Below the pieces are notes generated by a model, which ran no database searches, was not told where the DNA came from, and was given only the letters and a program-made list of their open reading frames with translations. Made by a program: the position numbers and the translations under genes. From an uncultured Lachnospiraceae bacterium (lineage in GTDB: Bacteria > Bacillota > Clostridia > Lachnospirales > Lachnospiraceae): 64,000 nucleotides of DNA. The stretch covers positions 1-64,000 of the forward strand of contig CACZBD010000019.1 of NCBI GenBank assembly GCA_902779305.1, in the 5' to 3' direction. Positions within the stretch are counted from its first letter, which is position 1; every line of letters starts with the position of its first letter. Below are positions 63,042-64,000 of the stretch, piece by piece.

Positions 63042-64000
63042 TCATTCCTTCAGACGGATGAAGTCCTGCACGTTATGATAATCGATCAGGCGGTAATCCA
63101 CATAAAAGACCCTGCTGCCTCCGTCTGCGCTGAATACGGCGGTCGGACCGTCCGGTTCCGAAAGGTCAAAAGCCAGTTCCATGATCTTGGCCGCCTGCCC
63201 CTTCGCATCATTGTAGACCGTCCCTTCCATCTTCTTCATCTTGACCATCTCCAACGCCTCATCGACACCGTTGATCCCGACTATGAGCGGCAGGTCCGCG
63301 CCTTTATGCTCCACGGCATCCAGAGCGCCGAGCGCCATGTCATCATCATTGGCAATGACCATTTCGATCTGCGTCGGATAGGTATCCAGCAGCATGCTCA
63401 TCTTGCTGTTTGCCTGATTGCGGTTCCAGTTGGCGATCTCATCCCCGATCTTTTCGATGGAATAACCTGCCTGCTGGATCGTTTCGATGGAAACCTGTGT
63501 CCGGATCAGCGCATCCTGATGACCGATCTCGCCCTCTAAGATCACATACTGGATCACGCCGTCCCCGCTTTTATCGATCTGTGCAAACCGGGCGGGATCG
63601 CTTAAGGCATTGATCACAAGAGAAGCCTGTAAAGCGCCCGACTGTTCCGCATTGGCGCCGACATAGAAAAGCTTATCGAAACGGTTTAGATCTTCCGCCA
63701 CCGGTTCCCTGTTGAAAAACACCACGGGAACATTCGCGCTTTTGGCCTTATCGATGATCGCCGTGGTGTCGGTCCGGTCTACCGGATTGACACAGACCGC
63801 ATCATACCCTTTGTCGATGAATCTGGCAATCTGGTCATTCTGGGTCAGCTGGCTTCCCCCGGCACTGACGATATCGAGCAGGATCGCGGAGCCGGTCTCT
63901 TTTTCCTTCTCCCTGGCCCATTCGTTCATATCCTGTGTCATGTCGGAAATAAAGGTATCATAGCCGTCATAGACACTGACCCCGATCCGCAGGTTGTTTT
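63042..64000 (-). CDS. Sugar ABC transporter binding protein, MglB/RbsB-like (5' end beyond right edge)
   Basis: At least 319 codons are open and reach the right edge, with RIGVSVYDGYDTFI in frame at the border. The protein is a periplasmic-binding type I fold: DQIARFIDKGYDAVCVNPVD, VPVVFFNREP, EMVIANDDDMALGALDAVE and VGINGVDEALEMV. The NREP motif points to the galactose/glucose-binding MglB group. The signal peptide lies outside the window. Transporter partners are not visible. Confidence 0.87.
   Translation of the reverse strand, partial: NNLRIGVSVYDGYDTFISDMTQDMNEWAREKEKETGSAILLDIVSAGGSQLTQNDQIARFIDKGYDAVCVNPVDRTDTTAIIDKAKSANVPVVFFNREPVAEDLNRFDKLFYVGANAEQSGALQASLVINALSDPARFAQIDKSGDGVIQYVILEGEIGHQDALIRTQVSIETIQQAGYSIEKIGDEIANWNRNQANSKMSMLLDTYPTQIEMVIANDDDMALGALDAVEHKGADLPLIVGINGVDEALEMVKMKKMEGTVYNDAKGQAAKIMELAFDLSEPDGPTAVFSADGGSRVFYVDYRLIDYHNVQDFIRLKE

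Noticed and set aside
1-64000. tRNA, rRNA or CRISPR features
   Set aside because: No T-arm GGTTCGAATCC-like pattern, rRNA segment or regularly spaced short repeats were noticed, although a covariance search could find what reading by eye misses.

Overview
This window is a chromosomal stretch of a Gram-positive, low-to-medium GC Firmicute, most likely class Clostridia and probably near Lachnospiraceae. The signs are Firmicutes-type LexA boxes (GAAC-N4-GTTC), strong AGGAGG-like ribosome binding sites, lipoprotein-type binding proteins, and conserved gene orders such as ylxM-ffh-rpsP-khpA-rimM-trmD-rplS-lepB-rbgA-rnhB and plsX-acpP-rnc-smc-ftsY. I see no tRNA, rRNA, CRISPR array, prophage or transposase.

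Layout. Positions 1-1235 hold the start of an SOS-controlled gene that runs off the left edge and a lactonase-family beta-propeller gene. Positions 1340-5762 are a spermidine/putrescine uptake operon (XRE-cupin regulator, potA, potB, potC, potD). Positions 5824-14725 carry trpS, a GH13-family protein that has lost catalytic residues, a DUF1292 gene with a GNAT gene, a compact UvrD-like helicase, gltX and a PRPP synthetase. Positions 14720-25197 read leftward and hold the ribosome/secretion cluster (yraN, an FlhB-tail protein, a FliK-like protein, rnhB, lepB, rbgA, lepB, rplS, trmD, rimM, khpA, rpsP, ffh, ylxM) followed by ilvA. Positions 25175-31739 hold ftsY, smc, rnc, acpP and plsX.

The unusual part is 31845-50680. 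In related Clostridia the order tmcAL(ylbM)-pta-ackA-yceD-rpmF-plsX is common. Here three very large secreted-protein genes (1793, 1542 and 2255 residues) sit between plsX and tmcAL, with pta stranded among them and no ackA or yceD visible. Two almost identical copies of rpmF (ribosomal protein L32) lie just downstream of two of these genes. Both lack the start codon and begin at exactly the same base of the presumed second codon, and each ends with its own terminator. They form a 225-bp direct repeat that brackets a 5.7-kb unit. Two of the secreted-protein genes also share a 17-bp promoter element placed exactly 20 bp before an extended -10 box. This looks like a surface-protein cassette locus built on rpmF remnants and is the best candidate for something undescribed.

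Positions 50697-64000 return to housekeeping and signalling genes: tmcAL, a UPF0210/UPF0237 pair, a diguanylate cyclase paired with an amino-acid-binding lipoprotein, a WalJ-type metallo-hydrolase, an FtsA-like ATPase, coaE, polA, an orphan zinc anti-sigma-like protein, and a sugar-binding protein cut by the right edge. No computation was run; coordinates, motifs and repeats were read by eye.
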